This document shows positions 10,995 through 21,990 of a DNA stretch of 64,000 bases, one piece after another. Location of the stretch: NCBI GenBank assembly GCA_039720395.1, contig CM077831.1, positions 5,064,003 to 5,128,002 of the forward strand. Direction: 5' to 3'. The notes beneath the pieces were generated by a model. That model was not told the origin of the DNA and searched no databases. It was given only the letters and a program-made list of their open reading frames with translations. How positions within the stretch are numbered: position 1 is the stretch's first letter; every line of letters begins with the position of its first letter. Origin of the DNA: Liquidambar formosana. Lineage: Eukaryota > Streptophyta > Magnoliopsida > Saxifragales > Altingiaceae. The translations under genes and the position numbers were made by a program.

Positions 10995-13066
10995 ATACTA
11001 AATTGTGTTTTAAACCATTTCACACATTATAAAATTAATCAAATAATCAATTTTGGAATTAAATAAAATCAATTCATTAATTAATTAGTGCATTAGGGTT
11101 TCCTAAAACCCTAAACCCTAAATGCATTAACTCTAAACCCTAAATGCAACCCTAAGCATTAAATGCCACATAATTGGTCATTTAATGACCAATCATTTAA
11201 ACCCTAGGTTTATACGGTATTAATGATTAGTATTAAGGTTTAATTAATGCCACCTAGGATATTAATTACTCTTAATTAATTATATCAATTAGGGTTATTA
11301 AAACCCTAAAACCATAGACATCATTAATGCACTTAATTAAACCCTAAATAATAATGATAATGATTAGCCATTAATAGCGAATCATTAAACCTAGTTCTTA
11401 AGTCATTAATTAATAGGATTAGGTTTTCAATTAATGTCATTAATAATATTAGGGTTATAATTAATGAAAATTAGGGTTTCACTAACGAACCCTAGGGCTG
11501 CCGCCACTTTTAGTGGGCTACATGGGCTTGGCTAGGCTACCATGGCCACCAAAGACTGTGGGAAGCCATGGCCAGCCTTGGGGACTATTGATAAGGGTCA
11601 GGGCCTAGCCCTAGGACATGTGTGGGGTGGTCTTTGTGGCTGCCTTATTAAAAAACAATTAGGGTTTCAAGAACCTTTTGCTAGCGCCACCATGGGAGGA
11701 CCTCCAAGGTCACAATCGCGATTAAAACACCATTAAATCGAATCCTCCATAAAATCCAGCTTTTGTATCATGTCCCTACATGAATTAATAAGCTAACAGA
11801 AGAGGACTGGATGATCATATCATCCCCAATTAATCTAAACAATTCTTTTAACAGAAATCTGCCTAGAAAATTCAGCATACTATAATAGTTTGTAAATCGC
11901 TTTAAAACCCTGCAAGGTGACATTGTTAGGCTACCAAACTATTTTTCCTAGTATTCTACATGTCTTAGGAAACTAATGCAAGTGGTTTCATGCAATTTGG
12001 AGTTCCCTAGCTCAAGTTATGAACAAAACTCCATTAATGACTTTTCTGCAAAAAAACAACCTGCTGTATTTTTCAAGAAATTAAACTTTTTGATTTTTTT
12101 TCCATCAAAACTTTTTTGAAAATTAAAGAATATGATATATACATTATGTATCATGTTCCTATAATGATCTTGCATCAATTGTACAGAAGTTTTAATTCAA
12201 AACAGTAGCAAGAACCCTAGGGTTCCTAAATCCTAGGTTCAGCCCCTCTTGAAGAACACCAAAACTTCTAATTATCTTTAATTCGATTTTAATGCATCAA
12301 ATACATTTAAAATTTATATATACAGCATATATAAACATATATATTCATTAATGAATAATATACATCAAATCAAAATAAGAAGAAGATGAAGAACAACCTA
12401 GGGTTCCAAACCCTAGGTTCAGCCAACATGAAGAAAACCCTAGTTTTCAAAAAACTAGTTCTAGCATCTTAATCAAATTATGATGCATCCGAATACATGG
12501 AAACCCTTCCCTACCATGTCTAGAATATAACCCAAGTGGTGGCAACTATTGTCATGCCTTTGATCACCATCAAAAGGTTATAGTTAATGCTGTTACATCA
12601 TTCCCGCTGCAAAACAGTCTTCCTAGACAGCTTGTAGTAAAAAATTCATAACCTTCGCTACAGAACTCGGATTGACACACCGTTTGTTGGGTTGGAAAGC
12701 TGATTCGAAGAGATTTCTAATCATGTATGGCTTGAAAATTTTGGAGAAGAACTGTAATTTTGGCATGCAAAACAAGATGACAGTTTTTCATGACTATCAT
12801 AAAAACTATTCATAACAGTTTTATAAAACCCTAGTTTTCTTATTCTTCTTCTCCAAACTCAATCCCTATTCAACTCTTGAATCATTGGTAGCTCTAAAAC
12901 ATATTTTAGAAGAAGAGTAGAAGAGAAAACAACCTAGGGTTCATAAATCCTAGGTTCAGCCATGAGAGGGAATCAAATTTTATGTATGAACTCATTCTAG
13001 TTATTTAACCAATTAATTTTACCATGACAACCAGCCCGTATGCAATTTGTATTAAGCATAATCATG
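10995..13066 (-). other. Non-coding, AT-rich; leader of the minus-strand copia element at least in its right half
   Basis: No coding frame is recognised. About 11095-11480 holds scattered CCCTAAA-like words (one short run of two units near 11105) mixed with TTAATTAA-type sequence. From about 12200 to 13066 three repeated palindromic motifs occur next to the primer site, as expected of a long untranslated leader. A 64-residue frame at 11542 has no recognisable similarity. Confidence 0.4.
12214..12960. repeat. Three dispersed copies of a CCTAGG-flanked palindrome
   Basis: Copies at about 12214-12240, 12396-12420 and 12932-12958 share CCTAGGGTTC, a short AAA-type centre and CCTAGGTTCAGCC. Each unit is a near-palindrome with CCTAGG on both sides. 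They lie in the leader of the minus-strand copia element. Confidence 0.7.
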
Positions 13067-13079
13067 GCTTTGATACCAC
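13067..13079 (-). other. Primer-binding site (tRNA-Met type) of the copia element
   Basis: On the minus strand GTGGTATCAAAGC follows directly on the LTR end at 13080. It closely matches the common plant primer site TGGTATCAGAGC. Confidence 0.8.
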
Positions 13080-14736
13080 TGTTGGGAATCAAACTAGAAG
13101 GAAAAACAAAGTGCGGAATATAAAAATTTTTCCTAAACGATTCCATAGCCCATGAATGTAATTATACTATAATACAAAACCAAAACCTTAACTAGAAGAG
13201 GGTTAGAATATTCATAGTTTGATTGTCTTCTTCTTTGGTCCAAGTATGAATCCGAATAGTAGAGAACAAGCAGTCCAAGTGTTCTGCCTCCAATGGTATC
13301 CACACTTAGCAAGAGCTTCAAGTCCTTTCTTCTTAATCCTTGTTGGTTGCTAGAATAAGAGAAGAGAAGAAAGCGAAAGAGCCAGAACAAGGTGGGACGG
13401 CTAGGGCTTGGGAGAATGAGTTGTGATGATGTCACACATCATAACACGTGACTTTAAATAGCCACTAATATGGCCGACCAAGGGGGGAATCTGAACCCTA
13501 GTTGGATTTGTGTAACTTCTCTAAATTGCACATTAACCCCTCTAGTTTATATCCCACACAAACTTGGCCCTTAAGAACAATTCTTTTATTCACTTATACC
13601 CTTTCTCTCAGACTTTAAAGCTCTCAATGCATGATCAGTGTGTGACCCATTGGGTTCACATCATCAAGTAGTAGGAATAGCACGAGATGTGCACAATGGA
13701 ACTCTTTCCATTAAGGGTCTAATTGGAACTCCTTTCAATTCTCTAATTGATTATAACTCACTTATATCAATTAGGGCTTCTATTAACTATGAATAACATC
13801 TAACATATGGTTTATGGTGTTGTCTTTGATGAGGTGAATAAGGTATCTTACATAGAACCCTTTTGTTATAGTTTATAGGTTACAATTGCATCCTTCCTTC
13901 TACACAATGCCTCCAATTAAACTAATAGGAGATGGAAGTCTGTCAAGTCCCTAGTTTAATTACTTTATACTCAATCATGAATATCAACTCATTGATGAAC
14001 TCATGGAAACTCTTTTCCATATTCATCCTACGATGCCCATGGATTTAATGAGTTATATTATGAATGCTATATGAGACATTCTCTCTTTTTTTCTTGAGAG
14101 TGATGGATTCCTTGTTAATCATTCACATGCCTTCATACACATAGTAGTAGGGCCAATGAACACCTTTGCAGACCCCTATAAGGATCTGCACTTAGTGTTA
14201 TCAAACTTCTAAAGCTACATGCATAAGACAACTATGGTGTCTCAGGTTTAAGGATTATTTGTATCACTATAACAATGAGAAACTGATTGACAGGTAGGTT
14301 AAAACTCCATTCAGTTGATCTCATATCTTTGGTCACATTCAGTGTACTTATTCTAGTAATAGGCACCTACTTGTTGGTTGTAGTGTCTCCACACAAATAG
14401 CTTGAAACTAGTTATCCTCCTATAGAGTTAAACTAACAAGTGCTAGTTCTATGGTTCATTACTATCCATCATAGTGAACCTTCAATTAGGAATGCTTTAG
14501 GAGTTTAGTACAAAGATATATTTTCAGTTTCAAAATTACGACATTTTGTAATTTCATATTTTCAACTCTAACTCCATGGACATATTATGTAAATATAAAT
14601 GATGCATATAAACATAATAGAATAAGCCCTTTTATTAAATCAATAATAAATGTGACATACATAAATGAAATCAAATGGTTGTTCTTAATCCCTAAACAAT
14701 CATCTCTATGATTGGCTCTAGGGCATAATCCTAACA
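13080..14736 (-). mobile_element. 5' LTR of a minus-strand Ty1/copia element
   Basis: On the minus strand this 1,657-bp LTR starts TGTTAGGATTATGCCCTAGA and ends GATTCCCAACA, with the primer site immediately inside. The start is a familiar plant copia LTR start. The right flank is ATGTC (14737-14741). The partner LTR is not found in the window, so the left end was probably deleted or replaced. It interrupts the left terminus of the TIR element at 14737-18501. Confidence 0.8.
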
Positions 14737-15459
14737 ATGTCTCTTTGATCAACATGGCCCCTACACATGCCTCTCACGTGACCTTTTAACTCCGACTTTT
14801 GAAAACAAGAGCAACCCAAATAGGCAAATAGAGAACTTGTTCTTCTTGAACTGAGTTTGGTCCTCCCACCTCGCCTCCAAGTTGAAATATCTCTCATTGT
14901 TTAAGGCCCAACTCTGAAAATCTGACCAATCAAGGCAAGTCAGTGACCATCACCCATGAGAGATAATGTGAATTTAGATCGCGGGTGAAGGAAGTGGATG
15001 ACAATATCAAATCACCTTAGATTTGAAGCTCGACGCCAGTGGACGACAACGTCCCTATGCCAAACTCATAGCGAGTGGTGATTCTTCAATTGGGGTGTGA
15101 TTTAATCTTCGTCACGAAAATCGACATTAGGCCTGGCAATTCCAATCCAAACCCATGAACCCACCCAAACCCATCTACGATAAATGGGTTTTGGGTTCAT
15201 AAAATTTTTAAATGGGCTGTTATTGGGTTACCCAAAAACGAACCCAAATATAGATGGGTTGGTTATGGGTTACATGACCTGATCCGTTGGGTTCAAACTC
15301 TAACAAACATAACCTGAGGCAATTTTGCATTATCTGCCTCCAAACTCCAGCCGTCCAGCGTTCGATTCTCTTTGCGAAGAAGAGACCATCGGCGGCGGCG
15401 AGAGCTCGATCCATAGGCTCGACTGTAGTCATTCACTGCTCGTGCAAGTAGCAAACTAG

Positions 15460-15615
15460 CAATGGCTTTACGCTTGCTTCTTCTTGTTGGGGTTTTGCCC
15501 TTCTGCTCTTCTCACTGCGTGAAGAAGACGACTCCTTCTCTGCAATTCCTGTAATCGAAGAGGAAGACTCATTTTCCATTTCAAATCGAAGACGAAGACT
15601 GTTAAAATCACTATT
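15460..15615 (+). pseudogene. Coding-looking stretch inside the hAT-like element, unrecognised
   Basis: An open stretch with an acidic and then arginine-rich translation (FSLREEDDSFSAIPV, later SNRRRRLLKSLF) runs up to a GT-rich donor-like site (ATGAG|GTTAGC, about 15625). In another frame an ATG at 15461 starts a leucine-rich, signal-peptide-like sequence. I do not recognise the family. It may be a captured first exon paired with 17264-17454, but nothing proves they came from one gene. Confidence 0.25.
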
Positions 15616-17263
15616 TTCATATGAGGTTAGCTCTTACTCTACTAATTATTTACATTTAATCACTCATTTTACTGGTAAAATGGCCAAAATTTTTTTTTCC
15701 ATCTTTGTCTTGTAAATCTAGAGTTTGTAATTTTGGGGTTTTTCTATGTGGGTGTATCAGTTTAATTTCTCTTTGGGTGTCTGGATTTCTCTTTATCTAT
15801 GAGTGTGGGTTTTCTTCCCTTTCTGGGTTTTGTTATTTAGGGGTTTCTTTCATGGTTTGATGTATGTGGGTTTCTTTAATATCAACAACCCAGACAGTCT
15901 CATTTGGGTTTTCCGTCCAACCTGATTTCACTTACAGTAGTTAATTGTCTATTTGTTATTTTATAAGCCGATCCCAACTAGTTGGGAGTTTGGCATTTTT
16001 GTGGGTTGTTGATATTAAAGTGAGGGCGGGAGGAGGAGGGTAATAGGGAATTCGTTTTCAGTTGATGATGAGTGGCTTTGGAGCATTCCTATAAAAATTG
16101 ATGTATAATGTGGATGCGATAGTTTTGACCATTCGAATTGGTATATTCTTATGAGTTTTGGTTTGAGTTTAGAAAGTCTCCTTGAAATAACAAGTATTTC
16201 AGTTTGTAGGATTCACACCACACATAATTGAGAATTGATTTCCAGAGTTTTGGGCAGATGGGTTGTTAGAGAGAGATGTCTTGACACTTTGACAGTCTTG
16301 GAGGAAAAAAGTTGCATGTTAATCTTGATTTTTAATGGTGAGAATGGGACAGCAGATCAATTTTCTAATTGCAGGAAAACAGTTTTAAAGATTCTGATAG
16401 ATATATATAGGGTTGAGAAAGGTGAAAGATTTTTAGTGGTGATGTATTGAGCTGTTTTTTTTTTTAAATAAATTTTTTATTTTATTTAGCAGCAAAACCC
16501 AACACCAATAAAAATTATCTAATAGGTTAGGTTGGAAGGTGATCTCCCAATAAATTTATTGCTATTTATTGTAGCTCCCTGGTTGTTTGGATAAGGCTTG
16601 TTGAGTTGAGTTATGAAAGTGAGGTTGAAATGCTTTAAGAATTAAGAAACTTTGGTGATGAATCTCTGATACTTTAAATCATTAGTGATGTGTTCTTTTC
16701 TGGCTGGGATGATTGTGAGTTTCAGTGCATTTGCAATCTGTCATCCCATGTTTTTCATTTGGTGGGATGACCATCCAAAACAGCTACAATATGCATTATT
16801 TGAGCAGCATTTAGTTTGGGTTTTGAAATTTTGATTAATAGGTATTTGTTGTTTTGAAATTTTGAAGTAGTTGCTTCCTTTAAGAACATCTTCAATATGG
16901 CTGTCATTAGTTATTCAAGAATTTCTCTTATTCAATAAGGGTACTTCCACTTCTTGTGAATTTGAAACCCTCGTCACCTGCATAATAGTTAGGACCTGAT
17001 GTAATTTCCTTGCCTGAATAAACGTGGCATCTTTTAGTTCTACAATTCAAGTGCATGCGTGTTTTAGAATTGAGATCAGTTTAATCCAATGGAGTGTGAA
17101 TTCCAAGTACTTGGGGGTTTAACTGACTTCGCATTCTAATCAAGTGCTCGCTGGAGCTACTTTATTTAGGTGACAAACCACACTCAAATTTTCAGTGAAG
17201 CTTAGATGAAGGAGATCAGAGTTTCTAGTGATGTTGTATGTTCTGTATTTTGTTGGATTGCAG

Positions 17264-17454
17264 AATGGGACCTGGGGGGCGTTCCCAAAGACTATGAATG
17301 TGAAGTTATTGAGAATGATGCTCTGGTTCCTAAGCACATTCCCCTGCACTGACTTGGTCCTCTTCCCAATGAGTTCTACCAGACACTGGAGGCTGTTAGC
17401 TCTAAAAAGGATGAGCCTGCAATTACCTCTGCTGAATCTCAGTTGAAGGAGTAA
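17264..17454 (+). pseudogene. Captured terminal exon of an unidentified gene
   Basis: A clean acceptor (TTGGATTGCAG, AG at 17262-17263) is followed by a coding-like frame starting WDLGGVPKDYECEVIEND and ending in a TAA at 17452-17454. One in-frame TGA interrupts it at 17350. The wording resembles a real host protein C-terminus (acidic, ending SAESQLKE), but I cannot name it. Its position inside a hAT-like element suggests transduplication. Confidence 0.4.
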
Positions 17455-17709
17455 CCTGTGTGGCTGGCACTTGTTTTGTCTTGTTCTTGATGTTTCCTTG
17501 TTAATGTTTGTTACCTCACAAAATGCCTATTTATTGCATTGAACACAATTTTATTTGTGGAACAAAAGCTTGAACTATTCAGTTAATAATATCGACTGGA
17601 GCTTGTTCGAACAGAACTTTGTTTGCTCCTTTCTTTTTCTTTTATTTTCTTTTATTTTAATTTTATTTTTAAATTTAATTTTCATCTACCACAATCATGA
17701 GTATGTTGC

Positions 17710-17714
<5 letters not shown>

Positions 17715-17741
<27 letters not shown>
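17715..17741. repeat. (GA)n microsatellite
   Basis: Uninterrupted GA repeat inside the hAT-like element. Confidence 0.95.
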
Positions 17742-17745
<4 letters not shown>

Positions 17746-17909
17746 AAAAATACTAGTCCACAAAACAGGTTGGGTCAGAAAACGGGTCGGGTCATAATTG
17801 GGTTGGTTGTGGGTTGGTTTTGGGTATGCATAGTAATTGGGTTGGGCATAACCCAACCCATTTATGCCTCAACCCAAACCCACCCAGATTGCCAGGTGTA
17901 CTCGACATT

Positions 17910-18773
17910 TATTTGGCAATCTGGAGCAGATCTAGAGCATCATTGACAGTTATCTAGAATAAACCTGTGGGTAGCATTTGTTTGGTCATAGATTTTGGAG
18001 GGGCTTGTAAGTCTTTGAGAAGAAATCGTTTTGTATATGCTGATTCTTTGTGGGTCGAATGTTGCTCAGATTTGACTTCTTTCTTCTTGTAGTCCTTTTT
18101 TTTAATTTTTTTTTTAAGATGATGCTGGGATGGTGAAAATGGAGTTGGATATTCAGTTTTGAATTTTTTTCTTAAAGCTTTTTCTTGTCTTCGAATAGTT
18201 GGGATTGTGAAAAGAAAAAAATTTCGTCAGAACTTCATGAATTGAAGAAAAGGTGTAAACGTCAAGCGAGCCTGCAAGCTTCAATAATGATTTCCAATGT
18301 CGGGTTGAATTGGCAAGCTTCAATAATGGTTGCTGATGTCAGGTTGTTGACCGGAGATATTCCCTTGGCCGGAGGTGGGATGTGAGACAGAGTGGCTGGG
18401 GCGAGAGAGAACCGTTCTCCTCTGTCTTCATTTCCTAACGGGCTTTTAAAAAGGTCACGTGAATAACATAAGCATTGAACACGTGTTGATCAAAGAGACA
18501 TACCAAATCATTGGGTGGGAGGAGCTCCTTCCCCTTAGGGTGGAGGCAAGTATTGTCCTTCTCTGAGAGACAAGCTGTGTCTCTGGGTCATCGTTCAGGT
18601 ACTCCTCCATGGCCGTTTTTTTTCCTTTGTGTACAGATTATGTCTCGTAACTTTTTGATAGGATGAAGACTCATCTAATCCTCACACTAACATTTTCACA
18701 CAATCACTAGACAGACTGCATTTGCGAAGTTGTGTTGTACAAACAGGAGCTCCATCTCTTTACTGATGATCAT
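17910..18773. other. No gene recognised
   Basis: Right part of the outer TIR element (to 18501), then anonymous sequence up to the Tourist MITE. A 66-residue open frame at 18185 has no recognisable features. Confidence 0.4.
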
Positions 18774-18776
18774 TTA

Positions 18777-19033
18777 GGGCCTGTTTGGATGTCCCGAGGA
18801 ATCAAATTGTTTAAGTCAAGAGAGTAACAGTGATGATTTCAAATGAGGGTAGAAGTTTGAAGTTTGAAGTTTGCGCCAGTTCACTACTTCCTAAAAGTCT
18901 AAAACTGATGCTATATCATTAGTTGTGCTGATGGCTTGAACAATTTTTTTTGATCTTATTCAAGATGATAGATTTGTACTTTCAATGCTATGTAAGGAGC
19001 CATTCAATTTCTGTAGGATAACCAAACATGCCC
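18777..19033. mobile_element. Tourist-like (PIF/Harbinger) MITE, 257 bp
   Basis: Ends GGGCCTGTTTGGATGTCC and GGATAACCAAACATGCCC form inverted repeats, flanked by the 3-bp target TTA on both sides (18774-18776 and 19034-19036). TTA duplication, size and lack of coding sequence fit Tourist MITEs. Confidence 0.85.
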
Positions 19034-19978
19034 TTAACTCTAGCTCCACTTTCTAATTTCAATGGGTTTTTTCTAATATTTTTTTTCCTTCCCCTTTTTA
19101 TCTGCACAAATTACAATTTCTTTTGAAGCATACGGACGGTTTGACTGAGCATTTTGCTTATTATAAATTTTTTTCACTTATGACTGGGTATCACACTATC
19201 ACAGTATTGTTGATTAATACAAATGGTTTGTAGTTGGTCAGAAAAGGGCATGAATAGATGTTAAGGCTATTAAGCTCAGTTGATTTTTAGTTGTGTTATA
19301 GAGAATGACACAAAACTATTTGCATACCTTAACATCTATTCATGCACATTTTACTATAACTTGTGCTGATTATCAAGTTTCATGAGTGACAGGCCATGTG
19401 AGGATGTGCTTTGTACTGAGCTTGTTTTAATTATTTGGTTTTGCATCAGATGCATAGAGTTCCTTTTATGTTGTAAAAACTTGTCCATAGTAGATTGAGG
19501 TGTTCTTCCTGTTTATTTCATTTCATATCATAGCATGGACTGGGTTGGAAAGAGGGAGTTTCTGCGGTTAGTTCTTTTGTAGTTATTGTAGAGATTGATT
19601 TAATTGTAAGGTCGTGTTACATATGGGGTGAGTTTCATATTGCTCCATTATGGTTTTAGACGTGTGGAGTTTCTCTTTGTCTAATTGTAGTTACTTATTA
19701 GGGTAAATATCTAGAATATCTCTGAAAAAACGAATTGTATGTTAAAAAAACCCATAAAATAATTTTCTTATCGGCCAAACAGATCAGATGCATATGTAGT
19801 TAAGGACCACTTGTAGTTGTACGCGGAATCCCTAATTCAAATTGAAATGTACAATGATTCGGTAAATAAGATTTTCTTTCTTTTTCTTAAAACAGAAAAA
19901 AACGTCCCTTTCTTCCTGAGCATTCCCGAAAAATATTCATTTTATTTTGACGGTGGGTTTCATATATATATACAGCTT
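19034..19978. other. Anonymous non-coding DNA with one inverted repeat
   Basis: No open frame of note. Contains the inverted repeat at 19248-19345. Confidence 0.4.
19248..19345. repeat. 19-bp perfect inverted repeat with 60-nt loop
   Basis: GCATGAATAGATGTTAAGG at 19248-19266 is exactly reverse-complemented at 19327-19345, and the inner sequence has a further weaker match (TAGTTGTGT against ACACAAAACTA). It could be a tiny MITE or a foldback. Confidence 0.7.
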
Positions 19979-20120
19979 TGATCATGTGCAGGATATCCCG
20001 GATATCCCGAACGATCACAGTCATCGGGTGAGTGACATGCGCGGGTACGTGAATGCGCGCATGTCATCCATGGACGGCCGTGATTCAACGGGATAGTCCA
20101 GGATATCCCGCACATGATCA
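19979..20120. mobile_element. Hairpin MITE family M1, copy 1 (142 bp)
   Basis: Ends TGATCATGTGC and GCACATGATCA are perfect inverted repeats, and the similarity continues inward (GGATATCCCG, then GATCACAG-type against CGTGATTC). The centre is G+C-rich with alternating GCGC/CATG words, unlike the surroundings. Copies 2 and 3 are at 31583-31723 and 57082-57146. The TSD is not clear, so no superfamily is assigned. Confidence 0.8.
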
Positions 20121-20259
20121 TCCCTTTATGTTTTATATAAGTCTAATTATTATTTGGGTAAATTACAGAAATCCCCTCTATTTTAAAATCAAACAAAAAT
20201 CCCCTATATTATCTAGGGTTTACAAATCACCTCCCTCCGTCCATCTACCATTAATGAAA

Positions 20260-20286
20260 AGCATCACATGATAGTCATGTGATGCT
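20260..20286. repeat. Perfect 12-bp hairpin in the Mutator-like element
   Basis: AGCATCACATGA, loop TAG, TCATGTGATGCT. Confidence 0.9.
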
Positions 20287-21477
20287 GTTTATTCACTTTA
20301 AAGACAAAAGTGCCCTTTATTATAATGAAGAGACATGTTTGCCCTTTGACTAACTAATTTTAATTGGCCTGGTCTCCTTTTCTCCCCTTTGTATCTTCTA
20401 TCTCCTCTTTGTATCTTCTCTCTTGCGCACCCAAAGATCTCAACCAAGCACTGGTCCCATTTTATACCTCCTGACACACTAGCCTGCTTTTCCGATTGAT
20501 TCTCATTTCCTATAATCTCCAAAAGCTCACCGAATCGCATGTCCTCCCCTTTCTCTCTTTGACCATCTCGAACCAGATCTGGTTCTTTTAAAGATTGAAT
20601 AATAACCAACATCGACGGTGTCTTTTGAGAGTGAAGTAAGTTTATTGAAAATGGAATTGAGGTAACCATGTTGGTGCTGTAGACTTGCTTGGATTGCCTA
20701 AATTCAGTAGAGAGAGAATAAGAAGAAGGAGAAAAAGGAGAGAAAAGACGAATAACAGAGCATAAAATAATAATTAAATAACAAAGTAGTAGATGGCAGA
20801 GAAAAGGCACAATTTGAAGAGAGGAGGAATAACAGAGCATAACGGAATCATAAAGAAAAAAAAGAAAAAAAGAAAAAAGAAATAGAGTAGAAGGGAGAGA
20901 GGCAAAATTTGAAACAATTGTTTAGGAGAGAGATGTGAGAGATATGTGAAGCTGCATTAGCTTATTTTGTGCTGTCTTTGAAAATTTTTGCGAGGGTGCG
21001 GCTCTATGGCTTTGATTGTAAGGACTACAAATGTGATTTACTTCATGCTGGACAAACAATTACCAAATTTTTAAGCTAAATTATGCTCTGGACTAGAAAG
21101 AACATGCCAAATTTGTTTAGCCGCCATCATGTGGCTCAAATTGTTTAGTAACCACCTGAAACATGGAGCAAAAGCAAATGAATGCAAGTTCTGCAGTTTA
21201 GAGAGCTAATAGTTTTGGTTCGCCATGGCTATGTTTCTCACATAAGCTGTATGCCCGCACAGATTTCCATCTTGGGCTCAATATATTACTGTTGAGAGTT
21301 GCAACAGTGGTGGGAAGATTCGACGATAGTATGAATTGGTGGTACTTGAGAAGTTGTTGGAGGTGTGAATTCGGGTATAGGGTTGCCCAGATGTGGTCCT
21401 GGGTGTCGCCAACAATGGCAACCATAAGTAGTTCACCAGCCATGCGTACTAGCATCTCTCTGTCTCTCTCTCTATAT

Positions 21478-21518
21478 CTATATATATATATCTATATATA
21501 TATATATATATATATATA
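21478..21518. repeat. (TA)n microsatellite
   Basis: Slightly interrupted TA repeat; an open frame running into it is an artefact. Confidence 0.9.
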
Positions 21519-21990
21519 AATTTTATGGATTCTAATACCATAAAACTTATATTTTAATCATGTAATAGGGTTATATTCATCATTTCATTATTATAATTAA
21601 CTCATTTTTAGCACCCCAGATAACATTATTTTATTCTCAAGAGTCAAGGGCAAATTTAAAATTTGACATATTCCATTAATGGCATACCCCTTAGTAATAT
21701 AGGGGGTTTTTTGTTTAGTTTTAAAATAGAGGGGGGGTATCTTGCAATTTGGGATATAATAGAAGGGGATTTTCTGAATTTTACCCTTATTATTATTATT
21801 ATATGTGACATTGTGAGTTTTGCAAAGGGAAGATAATTCTTATTGACATATCAATATTACAAGAGAAAGAAATATATATAGTGGTACACCTAACAAACCA
21901 AAAAGACTAAACTACACTTACATATTTACAACATTTCTAACACCTCCACTTAAACTAATGATGTGGTTGTGGGAATCATCGAGAGTTTGC

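Larger units (their letters stand above)
15129..17901. mobile_element. hAT-like element, 2.8 kb, carrying a gene-like fragment (TSD TCGACATT)
   Basis: A perfect 8-bp duplication TCGACATT flanks it (15121-15128 and 17902-17909). The ends are AGGCCTGGCAAT and ATTGCCAGGTGTAC, sharing CCTGGCAAT as inverted repeat. Both sub-ends are rich in GGTTGGG/CCCAACC words, typical of hAT subterminal repeats. No hAT transposase domain is recognised. It carries an exon-like piece at 17264-17454 and a coding-looking stretch near 15460-15615. Confidence 0.78.
14737..18501. mobile_element. TIR element (superfamily unclear), left tip cut by the copia LTR
   Basis: The left end ATGTCTCTTTGATCAACA is matched in reverse at 18484-18501 (TGTTGATCAAAGAGACAT). 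Both arms continue to a shared CACGTGACCTTTT block, giving about 75 bp of imperfect inverted repeat. The left tip is abutted by the copia LTR, so the TSD cannot be read. No transposase is seen; the element contains a second element at 15129-17901. Confidence 0.55.
20156..21786. mobile_element. Mutator-like non-autonomous element, 1.6 kb (9-bp TSD, one mismatch)
   Basis: The left end GGGTAAATTACAGAAATCCC is matched in reverse at the right end (GGGTAAAATTCAGAAAATCC as reverse complement), with similarity continuing over about 100 bp including CTCTATTTTAAAA. Flanks are TTATTATTT (20147-20155) and TTATTATTA (21787-21795). A 180-residue minus-strand frame at 20298-20840 lies inside but shows no transposase or other domain. 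Confidence 0.75.

Noticed and set aside
10995..11480. A true interstitial telomere array
   Set aside because: At most two consecutive CCCTAAA units are present.
13133..13435. 100-codon minus-strand frame
   Set aside because: Falls wholly within the copia LTR next to the primer site; LTRs do not code.
20298..20840. 180-codon minus-strand frame as a gene
   Set aside because: Lies inside a Mutator-like element, has no recognised domain and no flanking gene signals. Kept only as an item to check.
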